Positions 36,248 to 48,873 of a DNA stretch of 64,000 nt are shown in pieces; positions within the stretch are counted from its first letter, which is position 1; the number at the start of each line of letters is the position of its first letter. The stretch spans positions 2,396,073 through 2,460,072 of the forward strand of contig NZ_CP011975.1 of assembly GCF_001047675.1 (NCBI RefSeq), read 5' to 3'. Under the pieces are notes generated by a model. It ran no database searches. It had not been told where the DNA came from and saw nothing but the letters and a program-made list of their open reading frames with translations. Position numbers and translations under genes: made by a program. This stretch comes from Yersinia aleksiciae. Lineage in GTDB: Bacteria > Pseudomonadota > Gammaproteobacteria > Enterobacterales > Enterobacteriaceae.

Positions 36248-37987
36248 CTACCGCTGAGTTTTTAAATGCTGCAAAAACTCAGCGGCATCCATAAAACCGG
36301 TCACTCTGGCGGCGCTCACTTCATTCCCTTGCGCATCGAAAAATAGGATGGTTGGGAGGCCCAACACCTTCAATTTTTTCAACATCTGCGCATGTTCGGT
36401 GCTGTTAGCCGTCACATCAGCCTGAATGAGGACGGTATCGGCTAACTGACGCTGCACTTGCTCATCACTGAAGGTATATTTTTCAAACTCTTTGCAGGCG
36501 ACACACCAGTCGGCGTACAGATCCAGCATCACGGGCTTGCCCTGTGCTTGGGCCAATGCGGCTTGCAACTGCGGCAAATTAGCGATCGGTTGAAACGCCA
36601 AGTGCTTAATCTCATTTTGCGAGGTGTTGCCGTTAAAGGCCCAATCCTGTAGCGGACGGGCGGCGATCAGCAAGGCGGCTAGCAGTAATAGCTGGCAAGC
36701 CCGCGCCCAACCCGAGTGCGCTTTTAGGCTCAAGACAAAGGCCCAGCCGAAGAAGGCGACCGCCAGCAGGCTCCATAAGCGCAGGCCCCAGAGATCCCCG
36801 AGCACCCGCTCAAGCAAGAAGACTGGTAGTGCCAGGATCACGAAGCCGAAAGCCTCTTTAACATACTGCATCCATGGGCCGCTGCGTGGGATCAGTTTGT
36901 TGCCGAACAGTGTCACAATCACCAGAGGAATGCCCATCCCTAACGCATACAAATAAAGCGTGCCGCCACCGGCCAGCATATTACCGCTTTGCGCGATATA
37001 CAGCAGGATGGCGCTGAGCGGGGCGGTAGTGCATGGCGAGCATATCAGGCCCGCCAGTGCGCCCATGGCAAAAACTCCCGCCAGTGAGCCGCCACGTTGG
37101 CTGCTGCTCCACTGTACCAGCCGGGTTTGCAGTGACGAGGGGAGTTGCAGCGAATAGAGGCCAAACATCGATAACGCCAGCAGCACGAACAGCGCCGATA
37201 GCCCAATCAACACATAAGGGTGCTGTAGCGCAGCCTGGAACTGTAACCCCGCCGCTGCCACCACCAAGCCGAGCAAGGTGTAGGTCAGCGCCATCCCTTG
37301 CACATAAACCACCGCCAACAGCAAGATCCGCCGCTGACTGTGGGGCTTCTCGCGGCCAAGAATGATGGCTGAAATCAGGGGGTACATCGGCAACACGCAG
37401 GGGGTGAAGGCGATGCCGATACCAATCAGCAGCGCCCACAATGGTGAGAAGGGCAGTTCAGCCGGAGCGGGTGCCACATCATTTACAGTCGATGCCGTGG
37501 CTGCGGCTGCGGGGGGGGCTCCGGCGAGGACCGCCGCCAGCGGCACGATCCGTGTTTCCGGCGGATAGCAGAAGCCCGCTTCGGCGCAGCCCTGATAGGT
37601 CACGCTGACGCTCGCGCCATCACCCGCTTGGGTGATGGGGATACTCAGTGTTAATTGCTGCTTGAAAATCGCTACTTCACCATAAAATTCATCATGATGC
37701 GCGATGCCTTCCGGCAGGGTAAACGCGCCAAGAGTGGCATTTTGCGGCACGATTTTAATTTGCTGGCGATAGAGATAATAGTCGGGGTGAATCTGCCAAC
37801 TCAGCGTGAGTTGGTCGCCTTGCTGGCGAAAATCAAAGGCAAATGCTTGATCAACCGGAATAAATCGGCTCTGGCTGCTTTTTTGGTCGAAAGCGGCATT
37901 GTCACCAAACAGGGAGGCCTGCGCGCTGTGCGGCGTGAGTAAAATGCTGCACAGCAGCAGAATCAGAGTAAGGAAGCGTTGAGCCAT
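36248..37987 (-). CDS. dsbD: Thiol:disulfide interchange protein DsbD
   Basis: 579-residue inner-membrane protein passing electrons from cytoplasmic thioredoxin to periplasmic DsbC and DsbG. Order: signal peptide (1-24), periplasmic immunoglobulin-like domain with the Cys pair in [11 protein letters not shown], eight transmembrane helices with Cys in [11 protein letters not shown] and [10 protein letters not shown], and a C-terminal thioredoxin domain with [14 protein letters not shown]. Its start overlaps the end of cutA by 25 bp. Confidence 0.96.
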   Translation of the reverse strand: MAQRFLTLILLLCSILLTPHSAQASLFGDNAAFDQKSSQSRFIPVDQAFAFDFRQQGDQLTLSWQIHPDYYLYRQQIKIVPQNATLGAFTLPEGIAHHDEFYGEVAIFKQQLTLSIPITQAGDGASVSVTYQGCAEAGFCYPPETRIVPLAAVLAGAPPAAAATASTVNDVAPAPAELPFSPLWALLIGIGIAFTPCVLPMYPLISAIILGREKPHSQRRILLLAVVYVQGMALTYTLLGLVVAAAGLQFQAALQHPYVLIGLSALFVLLALSMFGLYSLQLPSSLQTRLVQWSSSQRGGSLAGVFAMGALAGLICSPCTTAPLSAILLYIAQSGNMLAGGGTLYLYALGMGIPLVIVTLFGNKLIPRSGPWMQYVKEAFGFVILALPVFLLERVLGDLWGLRLWSLLAVAFFGWAFVLSLKAHSGWARACQLLLLAALLIAARPLQDWAFNGNTSQNEIKHLAFQPIANLPQLQAALAQAQGKPVMLDLYADWCVACKEFEKYTFSDEQVQRQLADTVLIQADVTANSTEHAQMLKKLKVLGLPTILFFDAQGNEVSAARVTGFMDAAEFLQHLKTQR

Positions 37988-38301
37988 GACAGGTAATCTT
38001 TATCTCCGTCCCGTACCGGTAACACCAGCAATTCCGGCGTTTGGTAGGGGTGATGCTGTTTGATAAAACTGAGAAGTGCGTGTTGATGATCCACATTGCT
38101 TTTGAACAATAGCTGGACTTCATACTCTTGCTGGAGCTTGCCTTCCCAGTAGTAAATCGAGGTCGCACCGGGCAACAAAGTCGCGCAGGCGGCCAGTTTT
38201 TCACCCAGAACCTGCGCGGCTAAATCTTGCGCGCTGGCTTCATCAGGGGCGGTGCACAATACCACAATTGCATCACAAATAATTGCATCACAATCAGACA
38301 T
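37963..38301 (-). CDS. cutA: Divalent-cation tolerance protein CutA
   Basis: 112-residue trimeric ferredoxin-like-fold protein. [20 protein letters not shown] and [18 protein letters not shown] are the CutA signatures. Roles in copper tolerance are described for E. coli, but the molecular function is unsettled. The frame begins with a duplicated [13 protein letters not shown] text, where CDAI occurs twice and may be a small in-frame expansion. Upstream of dsbD, as in E. coli. Confidence 0.93.
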   Translation of the reverse strand: MSDCDAIICDAIVVLCTAPDEASAQDLAAQVLGEKLAACATLLPGATSIYYWEGKLQQEYEVQLLFKSNVDHQHALLSFIKQHHPYQTPELLVLPVRDGDKDYLSWLNASLL

Positions 38302-38401
38302 CTTAACCTCGTGGGTTGTGTGACTTAGCTGAAGAAGTGAACACTATAACGCGAGTGGGGGCAGGCCAGAAGATGATTTATGTCACGGCGGGATAGAGCG
38401 G

Positions 38402-38426
38402 AGAAAACAGGGCGCATGACGCGCCC
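38402..38426 (-). terminator. Terminator after dcuA
   Basis: GGGCGC and GCGCCC pair across a short loop and are followed on the minus strand by TGTTTTC, 17 bp past the dcuA stop. Confidence 0.7.
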
Positions 38427-38443
38427 CATTGATAGATCACAAA

Positions 38444-39765
38444 TTACAGTACCAAACCGCCCATCACAAAGCCAAAACAGACGGCCAGTGCCACCCCGAT
38501 GGTGCCTGGGATGAAGAACGGATGGTTAAACACGAAGCGACCAATACGGGTGGTGCCAGTGTCATCCATTTGTACTGCGGCGACCAGTGTTGGGTAGGTC
38601 GGCAGAATGAACAGACCAGAAACCGCTGCGAAGGACGCAATGGCTGCCAGTGGTGAAACGTTCAGCGCCATCGCCATTGGCATCAATGCCTTGGCCGTTG
38701 CCGCCTGGGAATAAAGCAGTGCTGAACAGAAGAAGAAGATAACCGCCAGCAACCATGAGTGAGCTTGAATCAAGCTACCTGCGGTCTCTTTAATCCACTC
38801 CAGATTGTGCTGCACAAAGGTATCACCCAACCAGGCGACACCAAGGATACAGATACAAGCACTCATACCGGCTTTGAAAGTACTGGAATTCAGGATTGAA
38901 TCGGTATCAACCGAGCAGACCAGCGTGGTGATGGTTGCCACACTCAGCATGATGATCAGGATAGCATTGGTGGTGTTCATCAGCGGTGTTGCCACCAGAC
39001 CGACACTTGGACTGTTGATGATGGCATAAGCCACGACACACAATACGCCTGCCAGGAACAGCAGCACTGAGGTTTTAGCCCGTGGTTTGATCACTTTTAC
39101 GGTGTCGCCACGTAACGTCACTAAGCCCTCTTCCAAACGTTTCAGATAGATTGGGTCATCTGACAGTAGATTGGGTCATCTGACAGTTTGGAGTTAAAGC
39201 ACAAGGAGACGATAAACGACATCACCAGCACCGCACACAGGGTGGATGGAATGACAATCATCAGCAGATGCAAGTAGCTGACGCCGTGACCTTCCATGAC
39301 AGAAGACATGTAGACCACTGCCGCAGAAATCGGTGAGGCGGTGATGGCGATTTGCGCGGAAACTACTGCGGTAGAGAGCGGGCGGCAAGGTTTGATGCCT
39401 TGTTCTTTTGCCACTTCTGCAATCACCGGCAGGGCTGAGAGAGAGATATTACCTGTCCCAGCAAAGATGGTCAGAAAATAGGTGACCAGCGGTGCAAGGA
39501 TAGTGATGTGTTTTGGGTTCTTGCGCAGTAACTTTTCAGTTTGCTGCACCAGATAATCCATACCGCCTGCGACCTGCATCGCAGAGATTGCCGCAATAAC
39601 GGCCATGATGATTGAAATAACGTCGAAGGGAATGCTGCCGGGTTTGACGCCAATAATCGCCAATACCAGAACACCAATCCCACCCGCAAAGCCGATACCG
39701 ATACCGCCTAACCTGGCCCCTAAAAAAATGGCCAGCAGAACGATGACTAATTCTACGGCTATCAT
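38444..39765 (-). pseudogene. dcuA: Anaerobic C4-dicarboxylate transporter gene dcuA, frameshifted
   Basis: DcuA exchanges aspartate or fumarate for succinate during anaerobic growth. The first 196 or so codons (IAVELVIVLLAIFLGARLGG onward, five or so helices) are intact to NSKLSDDPIY, then run into a short false tail (CQMTQSI) and stop. The rest (LEEGLVTLRGDTVKV to FGFVMGGLVL) is open in another frame. The break is a tandem duplication of 20 bp at 39147-39186. Deleting one unit restores SDDPIYLKRLEEGL and a full protein of normal length (about 433 residues). Start ATG 39763-39765 has an AAGGAG site. It lies after aspA as in E. coli. Confidence 0.93.
39147..39186. repeat. 20-bp tandem duplication disrupting dcuA
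   Basis: The unit TAGATTGGGTCATCTGACAG occurs twice head to tail with no mismatch. Perfect direct repeats of this kind can revert by slippage or recombination. Confidence 0.97.
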
Positions 39766-39824
39766 AGTGTTTACTCCTTGATCCAAATGAAAAATTAAAG
39801 TTAAAAAATTGTATTTGCCAGAAA

Positions 39825-39862
39825 GTAAAAAGGCACGCTGTCCAGAGGAGCATGCGTGCCTT
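39825..39862 (-). terminator. Terminator between aspA and dcuA
   Basis: On the minus strand AAGGCACGC and GCGTGCCTT pair around a 15-base loop, followed by TTTACTTTC. Some read-through into dcuA is expected. Confidence 0.75.
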
Positions 39863-39884
39863 ATCGGGCTACCGGATGATTATT

Positions 39885-41321
39885 TTATTGTTCATTTTCA
39901 TCGGTATAACGTTTCGCTTTATAGGCCGGATGCATCAGGTTCTCAACAGAGAAAATGTCGTCCAGCTCGGCTTCAGTTAATAAGCCGCGTTCCAGAACCA
40001 CTTCCCGTACATTTTTACCGGTTTCCGCACAGATCTTGCCCACAATGTCACCGTTATGGTGGCCAATGAATGGGTTGAGATAGGTGACGATACCGATAGA
40101 GTTAAAGACGTAACGCTCGCAAACCTCTTTGTTGGCAGTAATGCCGTTAATGCATTTTTCCAACAAGTTGTAACAAGCATTTGTCAGGATGTGGATGGAC
40201 TCAAACATTGCCTGGCCAATCACGGGCTCCATGACGTTCAACTGGAGCTGACCTGCTTCGGCCGCCATAGTAATGCAAGTGTCGTTACCGATCACCTTAA
40301 AACAAACCTGGTTAACGACTTCTGGAATCACCGGATTCACTTTAGCTGGCATGATAGAAGAACCGGCCTGCAACTCTGGCAGGTTGATTTCATTCAAACC
40401 GGTACGTGGACCTGATGACAGCAGACGCAAGTCATTACAGATTTTTGACATCTTCACGGCCAGACGTTTCAGGGCACTATGCACCATCACATAAGCACCG
40501 CAGTCGGAGGTCGCTTCAATCAAATCCTCTGCTGGAACACATGGCAAGCCACTGATTTCAGAAAGTTTCTTAATTGCCAGCTCTGAGTAGCCTTCTGGTG
40601 TGTTCAGCGCAGTACCGATAGCGGTTGCACCTAGGTTAACTTCCAGCAGCAACTCGGCGGTGCGTTGCAGGTTTTTGGTCTCTTCGTTCAACAGCACTTG
40701 GAAAGCACGGAACTCCTGACCCAATGTCATCGGCACTGCATCCTGTAATTGGGTGCGCCCCATTTTCAGAATTTTCTCGAATTCTTTGGATTTTCTACCG
40801 AAACCTTCGCCTAATTCATTGATCGCGTCGATCAACTTCATAATGGAGGCGTAGACCGCAATGCGGAAGCCGGTTGGGTAGGCATCGTTGGTGGACTGAC
40901 ATTTGTTCAGATGGTCGTTAGGGTTAAGGTATTGATACTCCCCCTTCTGGTGACCCATCAGCTCCAGACCGATATTGGCCAGAACTTCGTTGGTATTCAT
41001 GTTTAAAGAAGTACCGGCGCCGCCTTGGAACACGTCTACCGGGAACTGATCCATACACTTCCCTTTATCCAGGACTTCGTCACATGCCTGAATAATGATG
41101 TCAGCAATTTTACGCGGGATAGTGTGCAGCTCTTTGTTCGCCATTGCCGCCGCTTTTTTAACCATAACCATGCCGCGAACAAATTCCGGAACATCACTGA
41201 TTTTGCTGTTACTTATATAGAAGTTTTCAATCGCACGCAGGGTATGAACACCGTAGTAAGCCTCTGCGGGGACTTCTCGTGTACCTAACAGGTCTTCTTC
41301 AATACGAATGTTATTTGACAT
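39885..41321 (-). CDS. aspA: Aspartate ammonia-lyase
   Basis: 478-residue fumarase/aspartase-superfamily enzyme converting aspartate to fumarate and ammonia. The signature loop [11 protein letters not shown] is present near 317-327, with the TNDAYPTG and [17 protein letters not shown] motifs. It supplies fumarate to the fumarate reductase encoded at 48.5-51.8 kb, with DcuA as the matching transporter. Length is standard. Confidence 0.97.
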   Translation of the reverse strand: MSNNIRIEEDLLGTREVPAEAYYGVHTLRAIENFYISNSKISDVPEFVRGMVMVKKAAAMANKELHTIPRKIADIIIQACDEVLDKGKCMDQFPVDVFQGGAGTSLNMNTNEVLANIGLELMGHQKGEYQYLNPNDHLNKCQSTNDAYPTGFRIAVYASIMKLIDAINELGEGFGRKSKEFEKILKMGRTQLQDAVPMTLGQEFRAFQVLLNEETKNLQRTAELLLEVNLGATAIGTALNTPEGYSELAIKKLSEISGLPCVPAEDLIEATSDCGAYVMVHSALKRLAVKMSKICNDLRLLSSGPRTGLNEINLPELQAGSSIMPAKVNPVIPEVVNQVCFKVIGNDTCITMAAEAGQLQLNVMEPVIGQAMFESIHILTNACYNLLEKCINGITANKEVCERYVFNSIGIVTYLNPFIGHHNGDIVGKICAETGKNVREVVLERGLLTEAELDDIFSVENLMHPAYKAKRYTDENEQ

Positions 41322-41768
41322 GAGAACCTTCTCTAATGTGCTGTCTTGTTTTGTATTTGTTAACTAAATTATGCCGCCGTGGACGCAATATGATGCCGTG
41401 ATGAACCTCTCGTGCGGAAAGATTAACCATTCATCTTCTTGCTGACAGGATCATATGCTGCCTAATAATAAAAAGCCTTGAACTAGGATCACTATATGGT
41501 CGTAATTAATTGAGATGATCTGATATCTGTGATTTCACTCACAGTTAGACTAATTAGTAATAAAAGTATCTACCCAGCTTGAAAAGTCTGTCAACTACCA
41601 CCATTTCATAAGTGTCGACCCAAGTTGAAAGGGGGAGCTGACGCCTAAATCCGCAAGTAAGGGGAAATAAGAGCAGAGCCAGCATCAGTTGGGTTAAGGT
41701 TTTCATGGTATCTGTCAGGCAGGGTGACCTGATGAGGGGTACTGAATGATTGGAATAAGGAGAACGCG
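41322..41768. other. Divergent regulatory region aspA-fxsA
   Basis: 447 bp. It contains a perfect CRP site (41528-41543) and AT-rich promoter-like stretches. No small gene recognised. Confidence 0.6.
41528..41543. promoter_or_regulatory. CRP site upstream of aspA
   Basis: TGTGATTTCACTCACA matches TGTGA-N6-TCACA exactly. E. coli aspA is CRP-activated; this copy is 207 bp from the aspA start and might also serve fxsA. Confidence 0.8.
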
Positions 41769-42281
41769 GTGCGTTGGTTACCGTTAGCGCTGATATTTTT
41801 ATTGGCATACATAGAAATATCGATATTTATCAAGGTCGCAGCTGTATTGGGGGTCTTAGTGACCCTGCTGCTGGTGATCTTCAGCTCCTGCGTAGGGATA
41901 TCTCTGGTGCGTAACCAAGGGATCAAAACCTTTATGCAGATGCAGCAAAAACTGGCGGCAGGTGAAAGCCCAGCGGCAGAAATGGTCAAGAGCGTCTCGC
42001 TGATCTTAGCTGGCTTCTTGTTGCTGATCCCCGGCTTCTTCACCGACTTCCTCGGTTTGCTGCTGCTATTACCACCGATTCAAAAATCGTTAACGCTAAA
42101 GCTGATGCCACATCTGAACATTTATCGTGGCGGCGGTTTTGGTACCGGCAGTGGTCCAATGGGCGGCGGAAATACCTTTGACGGCGAGTTTCAGCGTAAA
42201 GCTGATGATCGCTACACCGTAGAGCATCGCCCGGATGAGGATGATAAACCTACAGATAATCGTTTTAAAGATGATAGGTAA
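41769..42281 (+). CDS. fxsA: Membrane protein FxsA
   Basis: 170-residue inner-membrane protein. Its E. coli homologue, when overproduced, relieves F-plasmid exclusion of phage T7. Hydrophobic segments cover residues 4-45 and 78-105 (LAGFLLLIPGFFTDFLGLL), and the tail is charged (GGGNTFDGEFQRKADDRYTV). The start is GTG behind an AAGGAGAACGCG site. It precedes groSL as in E. coli. Confidence 0.93.
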   Translation: MRWLPLALIFLLAYIEISIFIKVAAVLGVLVTLLLVIFSSCVGISLVRNQGIKTFMQMQQKLAAGESPAAEMVKSVSLILAGFLLLIPGFFTDFLGLLLLLPPIQKSLTLKLMPHLNIYRGGGFGTGSGPMGGGNTFDGEFQRKADDRYTVEHRPDEDDKPTDNRFKDDR

Positions 42282-42389
42282 GCGGTGATTTTTTCTAATT
42301 GGTTGTTTATTAATCATAAATTAATCATGTAAATGACAGGCTTTTCTTTGGGGTAAGGGTGATGAAGTGGATAAAACAACCCGCTTTCA

Positions 42390-42420
42390 GGCGACAAAAA
42401 AATGAAATTTTTTTTGTCGT
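42390..42420. terminator. Hairpin between fxsA and groS
   Basis: GCGACAAAAAAA pairs with TTTTTTTTGTCGT around TGAAA. The A and T runs form part of the stem, so it could act as a terminator in both directions. Confidence 0.55.
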
Positions 42421-42424
42421 CTCC

Positions 42425-42453
42425 CTTGAAGCGATAAGATATCGCCCCCATTA
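42425..42453 (+). promoter_or_regulatory. Heat-shock (sigma-32) promoter of groSL
   Basis: CTTGAA and CCCCATTA are separated by 15 bases, a near-consensus sigma-32 promoter 82 bp before groS. Confidence 0.92.
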
Positions 42454-42477
42454 AGAAAGCCACGGTATCGGTTATGA

Positions 42478-42828
<351 letters not shown>

Positions 42829-42841
42829 TCACGCTCTCTAA

Positions 42842-44527
<1,686 letters not shown>

Positions 44528-44585
44528 TGCTCCCAATCTTTCGGTCGCCGTTGAGATAACGGTAACGGAAGGTAAAGCTGTTGAT

Positions 44586-44615
44586 AAAAGCGAGTGGGGT
44601 GACCTGCTCGCTTTT
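44586..44615 (+). terminator. Terminator of groSL
   Basis: AAAAGCGAG and CTCGCTTTT pair, followed by ATTTAT. Confidence 0.8.
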
Positions 44616-44910
44616 ATTTATGATACTAAACCTGCTATTCCCAAACCTGTCATAACCCCGTCCCAATAGAGCATTATACTCAGTATTATCTGATTCAAAT
44701 TTTGCAACCTAACGCCATAAAAGCGGTTTTATTTCATTCAGTGTGATGATTGCAGGACTTTTTTTAGCTTCTGCGCTAATTTAATGTGTAAACTATTGGC
44801 TATCAGTCTCGATATCGGGTATCTGGATGATTTCGGCAACGGATGCTTAAGCGGCGGCGGTGCTTTCTGGTAATCTTTAGCGTGATTCTCAACTTCGAAT
44901 GGGGAAAAAA
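44616..44910. other. Gap between groL and yjeI
   Basis: About 295 bp with AT-rich parts and no recognised gene or RNA. The yjeI promoter should lie in it, but I cannot pick one box pair with confidence. Confidence 0.5.
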
Positions 44911-45255
44911 ATGCGGATTAAAGTGTTACTCGGTCTTTCAGCGGCACTGTTGCTGGCAGGTTGTAGCTCCACTAACCAATTGAGTTCGGCAGGCGAGCAA
45001 GTGAAGTTCTCCGATACCAAACCGGGTAGTGAATGTCAGTTGGTCGGCCAGGTGACTGGGGTTCAGAGCAACTGGTTCTCAGGTGGCGGCGGTGAAAGCA
45101 GCTCTATGCGCGGTGCAGCAAATGACCTGCGTAATAAAGCAGCAGCCATGGGCGGCAACGTGATTTATGGTGCGACCAGCCCGAGCGAAACCTTCTTATC
45201 AAGCTTTGCGCCACTAGACAGTAAAATGGTTGGCGAAGTTTATAAGTGCCCTTGA
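44911..45255 (+). CDS. yjeI: YjeI-like lipoprotein (DUF4156)
   Basis: About 114 residues. Lipobox LLLAGC at the end of the signal peptide, then a conserved part with SMRGAANDLRNKAAAMGGNV and the ending VGEVYKCP, as in E. coli YjeI. Function unknown. I start at MRIKVLLG, which has GGGG at ribosome-site distance; an ATG four codons earlier is possible. Confidence 0.85.
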   Translation: MRIKVLLGLSAALLLAGCSSTNQLSSAGEQVKFSDTKPGSECQLVGQVTGVQSNWFSGGGGESSSMRGAANDLRNKAAAMGGNVIYGATSPSETFLSSFAPLDSKMVGEVYKCP

Positions 45256-45283
45256 TAGCTAAAGCTTAGGCACAAGTTGAAAT

Positions 45284-45307
45284 AAGGGGATGCCATGGCA
45301 TCCCCTT
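45284..45307. terminator. Palindrome between convergent yjeI and epmB
   Basis: A 24-bp perfect palindrome centred on CCATGG with AAGGGG/CCCCTT ends, placed to stop transcription from both sides. Confidence 0.7.
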
Positions 45308-45361
45308 TATACCTGTCATCTTTTGAATTGCAGCAGTGTTGGCTGGATTCAATCACCCGAA

Positions 45362-46393
45362 TTACTCATTCTGCATTAATCGCAGGTCCAGTGGTGTTTT
45401 ACTGGGTTGCCCGCCGATTTCTCGGGCTAGACGTGGGACCAAATAACCGGAAACGCGGCTGAGCAAGCCTTTCATTAATTGCCGCGCTTCATCGTCATCG
45501 ACCATAAAGTGAGCAGCGCCTTGCACTTTATCTAAAACATGAATGTAGTAAGGCAAAATCCCTGCATCAAACAAAGCATTACTTAATGTTGCCAGTACAT
45601 CTGCATCATCATTGACGCCACGTAGCAGCACACTCTGGTTTAATAGCGTCACACCCGCCCGTTTCAGCTGCGCCATACTGTCTCGCAAGGGCTGATCGAT
45701 TTCATTGGCATGGTTTATATGTGTGACCATCAACACCTGCAATCGTGAATCACTTAACCGCTGGCACAGAGCCGCAGTGATTCGGTCAGGGATCACCACT
45801 GGCAAACGGGTATGGATACGTAACCGTTTGATGTGGCTGATGCTTTCTAGTTCATCTAATAACCAGCTCAGCTCGCTGTCTTTGGCCATCAATGGATCGC
45901 CGCCCGAAAAGATGATCTCATCCAACTCAGGATGTTGGCGGATATAATTCAGCGCCTGATGCCAATTGGCTTTATTGCCTTGGTTATCCTGATAAGGGAA
46001 ATGGCGGCGGAAACAGTAGCGGCAATTGACGGCACAACCACCTTTGACCAGTAATAGCGCGCGGTTGCGATACTTATGCAACAATCCGGGTACGACACTG
46101 CGCTGTTCATCCAGCGGGTCGTTGGTAAAACCGGGGGCAGCGATAAACTCTTCACGTGCGGTGAGCACCTGAAGCAATAAAGGGTCTAATGGATCGCCTG
46201 GCTGCATACGTGCGACGAACGCACGTGGTACTCTAAGCGGGAATAAACGACGTGCCGCAGTGCCTTGTTGCAGGTTAGGGTGTTCATTTAATAGCAGAAT
46301 TCTTAGCAATTCGTCCGGATCGGTAATTACATCGGCGAGTTGTTGCAACCAATCTTCTCTAATTGGCATGTTTCGGGTTACAATACTTGCCAT
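45362..46393 (-). CDS. epmB: EF-P lysine 2,3-aminomutase
   Basis: 343-residue radical SAM enzyme that converts alpha-lysine to R-beta-lysine for EF-P modification. The cluster motif is CAVNCRYCF (CxxxCxxC), followed by [11 protein letters not shown] and a PLP-binding region ending in [11 protein letters not shown]. It is divergent from efp, 35 bp apart. With epmA at 52.3 kb and efp next door, the window encodes the whole beta-lysylation pathway. Confidence 0.95.
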   Translation of the reverse strand: MASIVTRNMPIREDWLQQLADVITDPDELLRILLLNEHPNLQQGTAARRLFPLRVPRAFVARMQPGDPLDPLLLQVLTAREEFIAAPGFTNDPLDEQRSVVPGLLHKYRNRALLLVKGGCAVNCRYCFRRHFPYQDNQGNKANWHQALNYIRQHPELDEIIFSGGDPLMAKDSELSWLLDELESISHIKRLRIHTRLPVVIPDRITAALCQRLSDSRLQVLMVTHINHANEIDQPLRDSMAQLKRAGVTLLNQSVLLRGVNDDADVLATLSNALFDAGILPYYIHVLDKVQGAAHFMVDDDEARQLMKGLLSRVSGYLVPRLAREIGGQPSKTPLDLRLMQNE

Positions 46394-46428
46394 TTTTTAG
46401 GCTTACTACCAGTTTCTTGAGGACCATC

Positions 46429-46995
46429 ATGGCCAGTTATTATAGCAACGATTTTCGTCCCGGTCTTAAAATCATGTTCGAGGGCGAGCCTTATTCAGTT
46501 GAGTCCAGCGAGTTCGTAAAACCAGGCAAAGGCCAAGCTTTTGCTCGTGTTAAGATGCGTCGTTTGCTGACCGGCGGGCGCGTTGAGAAGACCTTCAAAT
46601 CAACAGATTCTCTGGAAGGCGCTGACGTTAACGACCTGAACCTGACTTACCTGTACAACGACGGTGAGTTCTGGCACTTCATGAATAACGAGACTTACGA
46701 ACAGCTGCAAGCTGATGCAAAAGCGATTGGCGACAACGGCAAATGGCTGGTTGATCAGGCTGAATGTATCGTAACTCTATGGAATGGCCTGCCTATCGCG
46801 GTCACCCCACCAAACTTTGTTGAACTCGAAATCGTTGATACTGACCCAGGTCTGAAAGGTGATACTGCCGGTACTGGTGGCAAACCTGCGACACTGAGCA
46901 CCGGTGCAGTGGTCAAAGTGCCATTATTCGTACAGGTTGGCGAAGTCATCAAAGTTGATACCCGCTCTGGCGAATATGTTTCTCGCGTGAAGTAA
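46429..46995 (+). CDS. efp: Translation elongation factor P
   Basis: 188-residue factor that rescues ribosomes stalled at polyproline. The modified lysine lies in [12 protein letters not shown] (K34), the three beta-barrel domains are normal, and it ends [12 protein letters not shown]. The start [12 protein letters not shown] is chosen over an upstream Met 22 codons earlier, which would overlap epmB. Confidence 0.97.
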   Translation: MASYYSNDFRPGLKIMFEGEPYSVESSEFVKPGKGQAFARVKMRRLLTGGRVEKTFKSTDSLEGADVNDLNLTYLYNDGEFWHFMNNETYEQLQADAKAIGDNGKWLVDQAECIVTLWNGLPIAVTPPNFVELEIVDTDPGLKGDTAGTGGKPATLSTGAVVKVPLFVQVGEVIKVDTRSGEYVSRVK

Positions 46996-47026
46996 GCTTG
47001 ATAAACAAGCTGTGCTGAGAATTAAA

Positions 47027-47050
47027 GAAAACCGCTTAAAAGCGGTTTTC
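47027..47050 (+). terminator. Terminator of efp
   Basis: GAAAACCGCTT and AAGCGGTTTTC form an 11-bp stem with an AA loop and a terminal T-run. Confidence 0.85.
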
Positions 47051-47190
47051 TGCTATCTGGGCTGGGTTGATTGGAGCCGACTGGCATCACTCGGTTTTGC
47101 CGTCGCTTCAGCCTGAGGAAAGCGTAATACTGTTTTTATGACTATGCTTATAAAGCGAATATACTCAAAGCTCTATAAGGAACTTTCATA

Positions 47191-47322
47191 ATGGTAAAGA
47201 AAAGCATCGCGATTATTTTCTCATTGTTAGTTATCTCTTCATTGAGTGCCTGTAACACCACGAAGGGTGTTGGTAAAGATGTTCAAAGTGCTGGCAGTGC
47301 TATTGAACGCAGCGCTGAATAA
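47191..47322 (+). CDS. Entericidin family lipoprotein
   Basis: 43 residues: signal peptide [20 protein letters not shown] with the lipobox Cys, then [20 protein letters not shown]. This is the entericidin A/B pattern (small toxin/antitoxin-like lipoproteins found between efp and sugE in E. coli). An AAGGAAC ribosome site precedes it. Only one copy is present, where E. coli has two (ecnA and ecnB); which one it represents is unclear, EcnB being likelier from the AIERSAE end. Confidence 0.88.
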   Translation: MVKKSIAIIFSLLVISSLSACNTTKGVGKDVQSAGSAIERSAE

Positions 47323-47461
47323 GCCGTTTTTTATGCTGTCATCGGCGGTAATCGCCGCCGAATTTTTTGCCGCAAACGACTCTTCGCATCTCCAATCCCT
47401 ACATTGAATGTATTGCTGCTTATTATTGGGCGTGATAATTTATCCCTCTAATCTTTCTGCT

Positions 47462-47507
47462 GTTCGGGACGACCTGAACACGCATCTGTTTTCCGGGGAC
47501 GACCCCG
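47462..47507 (+). ncRNA. Guanidine-II (mini-ykkC) riboswitch
   Basis: Two hairpins each with an ACGA loop: GTTCGGG-ACGA-CCTGAAC (47462-47479) and CGGGG-ACGA-CCCCG (47494-47507). The ACGR loops and closing G-C pairs are the defining feature. The second hairpin lies next to the ribosome site of gdx, consistent with translational control by guanidinium. Confidence 0.92.
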
Positions 47508-47526
47508 CCTGAGCGAGGTGGTTACC

Positions 47527-47844
47527 ATGGCTTGGATTATTCTGGTTATTGCGGGTTTGTTAGAAGTTATTTGGGCTATTGGCCTGAAGTATTCCCATGG
47601 TTTTACGCGGCTGACACCCAGTGTCATCACTCTTGTGGCGATGGCGGCGAGTGTTTTTCTTTTGGCCTATGCCATGAAAACGCTACCGGCTGGTACGGCA
47701 TATGCGGTCTGGACGGGTATCGGCGCGATAGGTACCGCCATTTTAGGCATTGCGCTGCTAGGGGAGTCCGCCAGTCTGGCACGCGTGTTTAGTTTGGGGC
47801 TGATTTTGGCGGGGATTATTGGGTTGAAGCTGGCGTCTGCTTAA
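47527..47844 (+). CDS. gdx: Guanidinium exporter Gdx (SugE)
   Basis: 105-residue SMR transporter with four helices, starting [20 protein letters not shown] with the essential Glu (E13) and containing [20 protein letters not shown]. SugE proteins export guanidinium in exchange for protons. The upstream riboswitch supports that role. Its end overlaps blc by 29 bp in convergent orientation. Confidence 0.95.
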   Translation: MAWIILVIAGLLEVIWAIGLKYSHGFTRLTPSVITLVAMAASVFLLAYAMKTLPAGTAYAVWTGIGAIGTAILGIALLGESASLARVFSLGLILAGIIGLKLASA

Positions 47845-48355
47845 CCCAGATCAAATCCTCCACCGGGAATCCATAATTCTTCGCTACGGCGACCAGACGA
47901 TCGCGTGTTTGGCTATCAATGGTTGGCGTGCGAGACAGGATCCACAGGTAATCTCGGTTAGGGCCGGCAATTAAGGCATGCTGATATTCATCATCCAAAT
48001 CAATGACGTTGTAGCCGCCATAGAAAGGCCCGAAGAATGAAACCTTAAGTGAGGCTTGTTGTGGGGAGCCAATAAAATAGGCTTTGCCGACACTCTCCTG
48101 CCATTGCTGTTTCTTCGCGTTATAACCTCGGTTAATCACTTTTACGCCACCATCATCGCGGAGCGTGTAATTGGCGGTGACGTGATCTAGGCCGCGTTCA
48201 AAAGAGTGGTCTAGTCGAGCAATCTCATACCATGTACCGAGATAGCGTGGTAATTGGAAATTATCGACGATTTTCACGTCTTTTGGTGGTGTGATATTGC
48301 AAGCGACAGAGAGCAGTGTTGCCGTCAACACAGATAATTTTGACCACAGACGCAT
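47816..48355 (-). CDS. blc: Outer-membrane lipoprotein Blc (lipocalin)
   Basis: 179 residues. Lipobox in LLSVAC, then the lipocalin signature [20 protein letters not shown] with the G-x-W motif and, later, WILSRTP. Thought to bind lysophospholipids at the outer membrane. Position after sugE matches E. coli. Confidence 0.93.
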   Translation of the reverse strand: MRLWSKLSVLTATLLSVACNITPPKDVKIVDNFQLPRYLGTWYEIARLDHSFERGLDHVTANYTLRDDGGVKVINRGYNAKKQQWQESVGKAYFIGSPQQASLKVSFFGPFYGGYNVIDLDDEYQHALIAGPNRDYLWILSRTPTIDSQTRDRLVAVAKNYGFPVEDLIWVKQTPASTQ

Positions 48356-48452
48356 TGGTATTCCTCAATGTTTCAGTTGTTAACTTGCAACTGAGAATAG
48401 CTATCATCTATGGAAGAAGCAAATGGATGAATCTGAGTTATTGGCGATGAGC

Positions 48453-48481
48453 AAAAAAATGGCCCGGCAGAGGCGCGGGCC
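48453..48481 (-). terminator. Terminator of frdABCD
   Basis: GGCCCG and CGGGCC pair, followed on the minus strand by ATTTTTTTGC, 20 bp past frdD. Confidence 0.85.
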
Positions 48482-48500
48482 GTTGATAGGGCATGGGTGA

Positions 48501-48857
48501 TTACAGCGTCAGGACACCGATGATAGCAACCACACTCAGAATGGCGGCTAAGCCATAGAACACCCATTTCCCAGCTGGGACGTGGATTCTCAAATCATGC
48601 ATAGCGTGATGGATACGGTGTAAACCGCACCACAGTGGCAGAATAATCATCAGCAGCAGGAATATCCGGCCAATAAAACTCTGACAAAACGCCAGAATGC
48701 GCTCATAACTCAACGCATCACCTGGAAAGGCGCCCAGTGGTAGCAGGATGGCGACCAGCAGAATAACCGCAGGTGCAATAATGGCACTCCACATACCGCC
48801 AGCACCAAACAGACCCCAGAAGATAGGTTCATCGGAGCGCTTAGGGACTTGATTCAT
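48501..48857 (-). CDS. frdD: Fumarate reductase membrane subunit D
   Basis: 118-residue anchor with three helices that binds menaquinol with FrdC. Opening [20 protein letters not shown] is the family hallmark. I start at [11 protein letters not shown]; the extended frame starts inside frdC's stop region. Confidence 0.95.
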   Translation of the reverse strand: MNQVPKRSDEPIFWGLFGAGGMWSAIIAPAVILLVAILLPLGAFPGDALSYERILAFCQSFIGRIFLLLMIILPLWCGLHRIHHAMHDLRIHVPAGKWVFYGLAAILSVVAIIGVLTL

Positions 48858-48873
48858 CTTATTTTCCTCCGGG

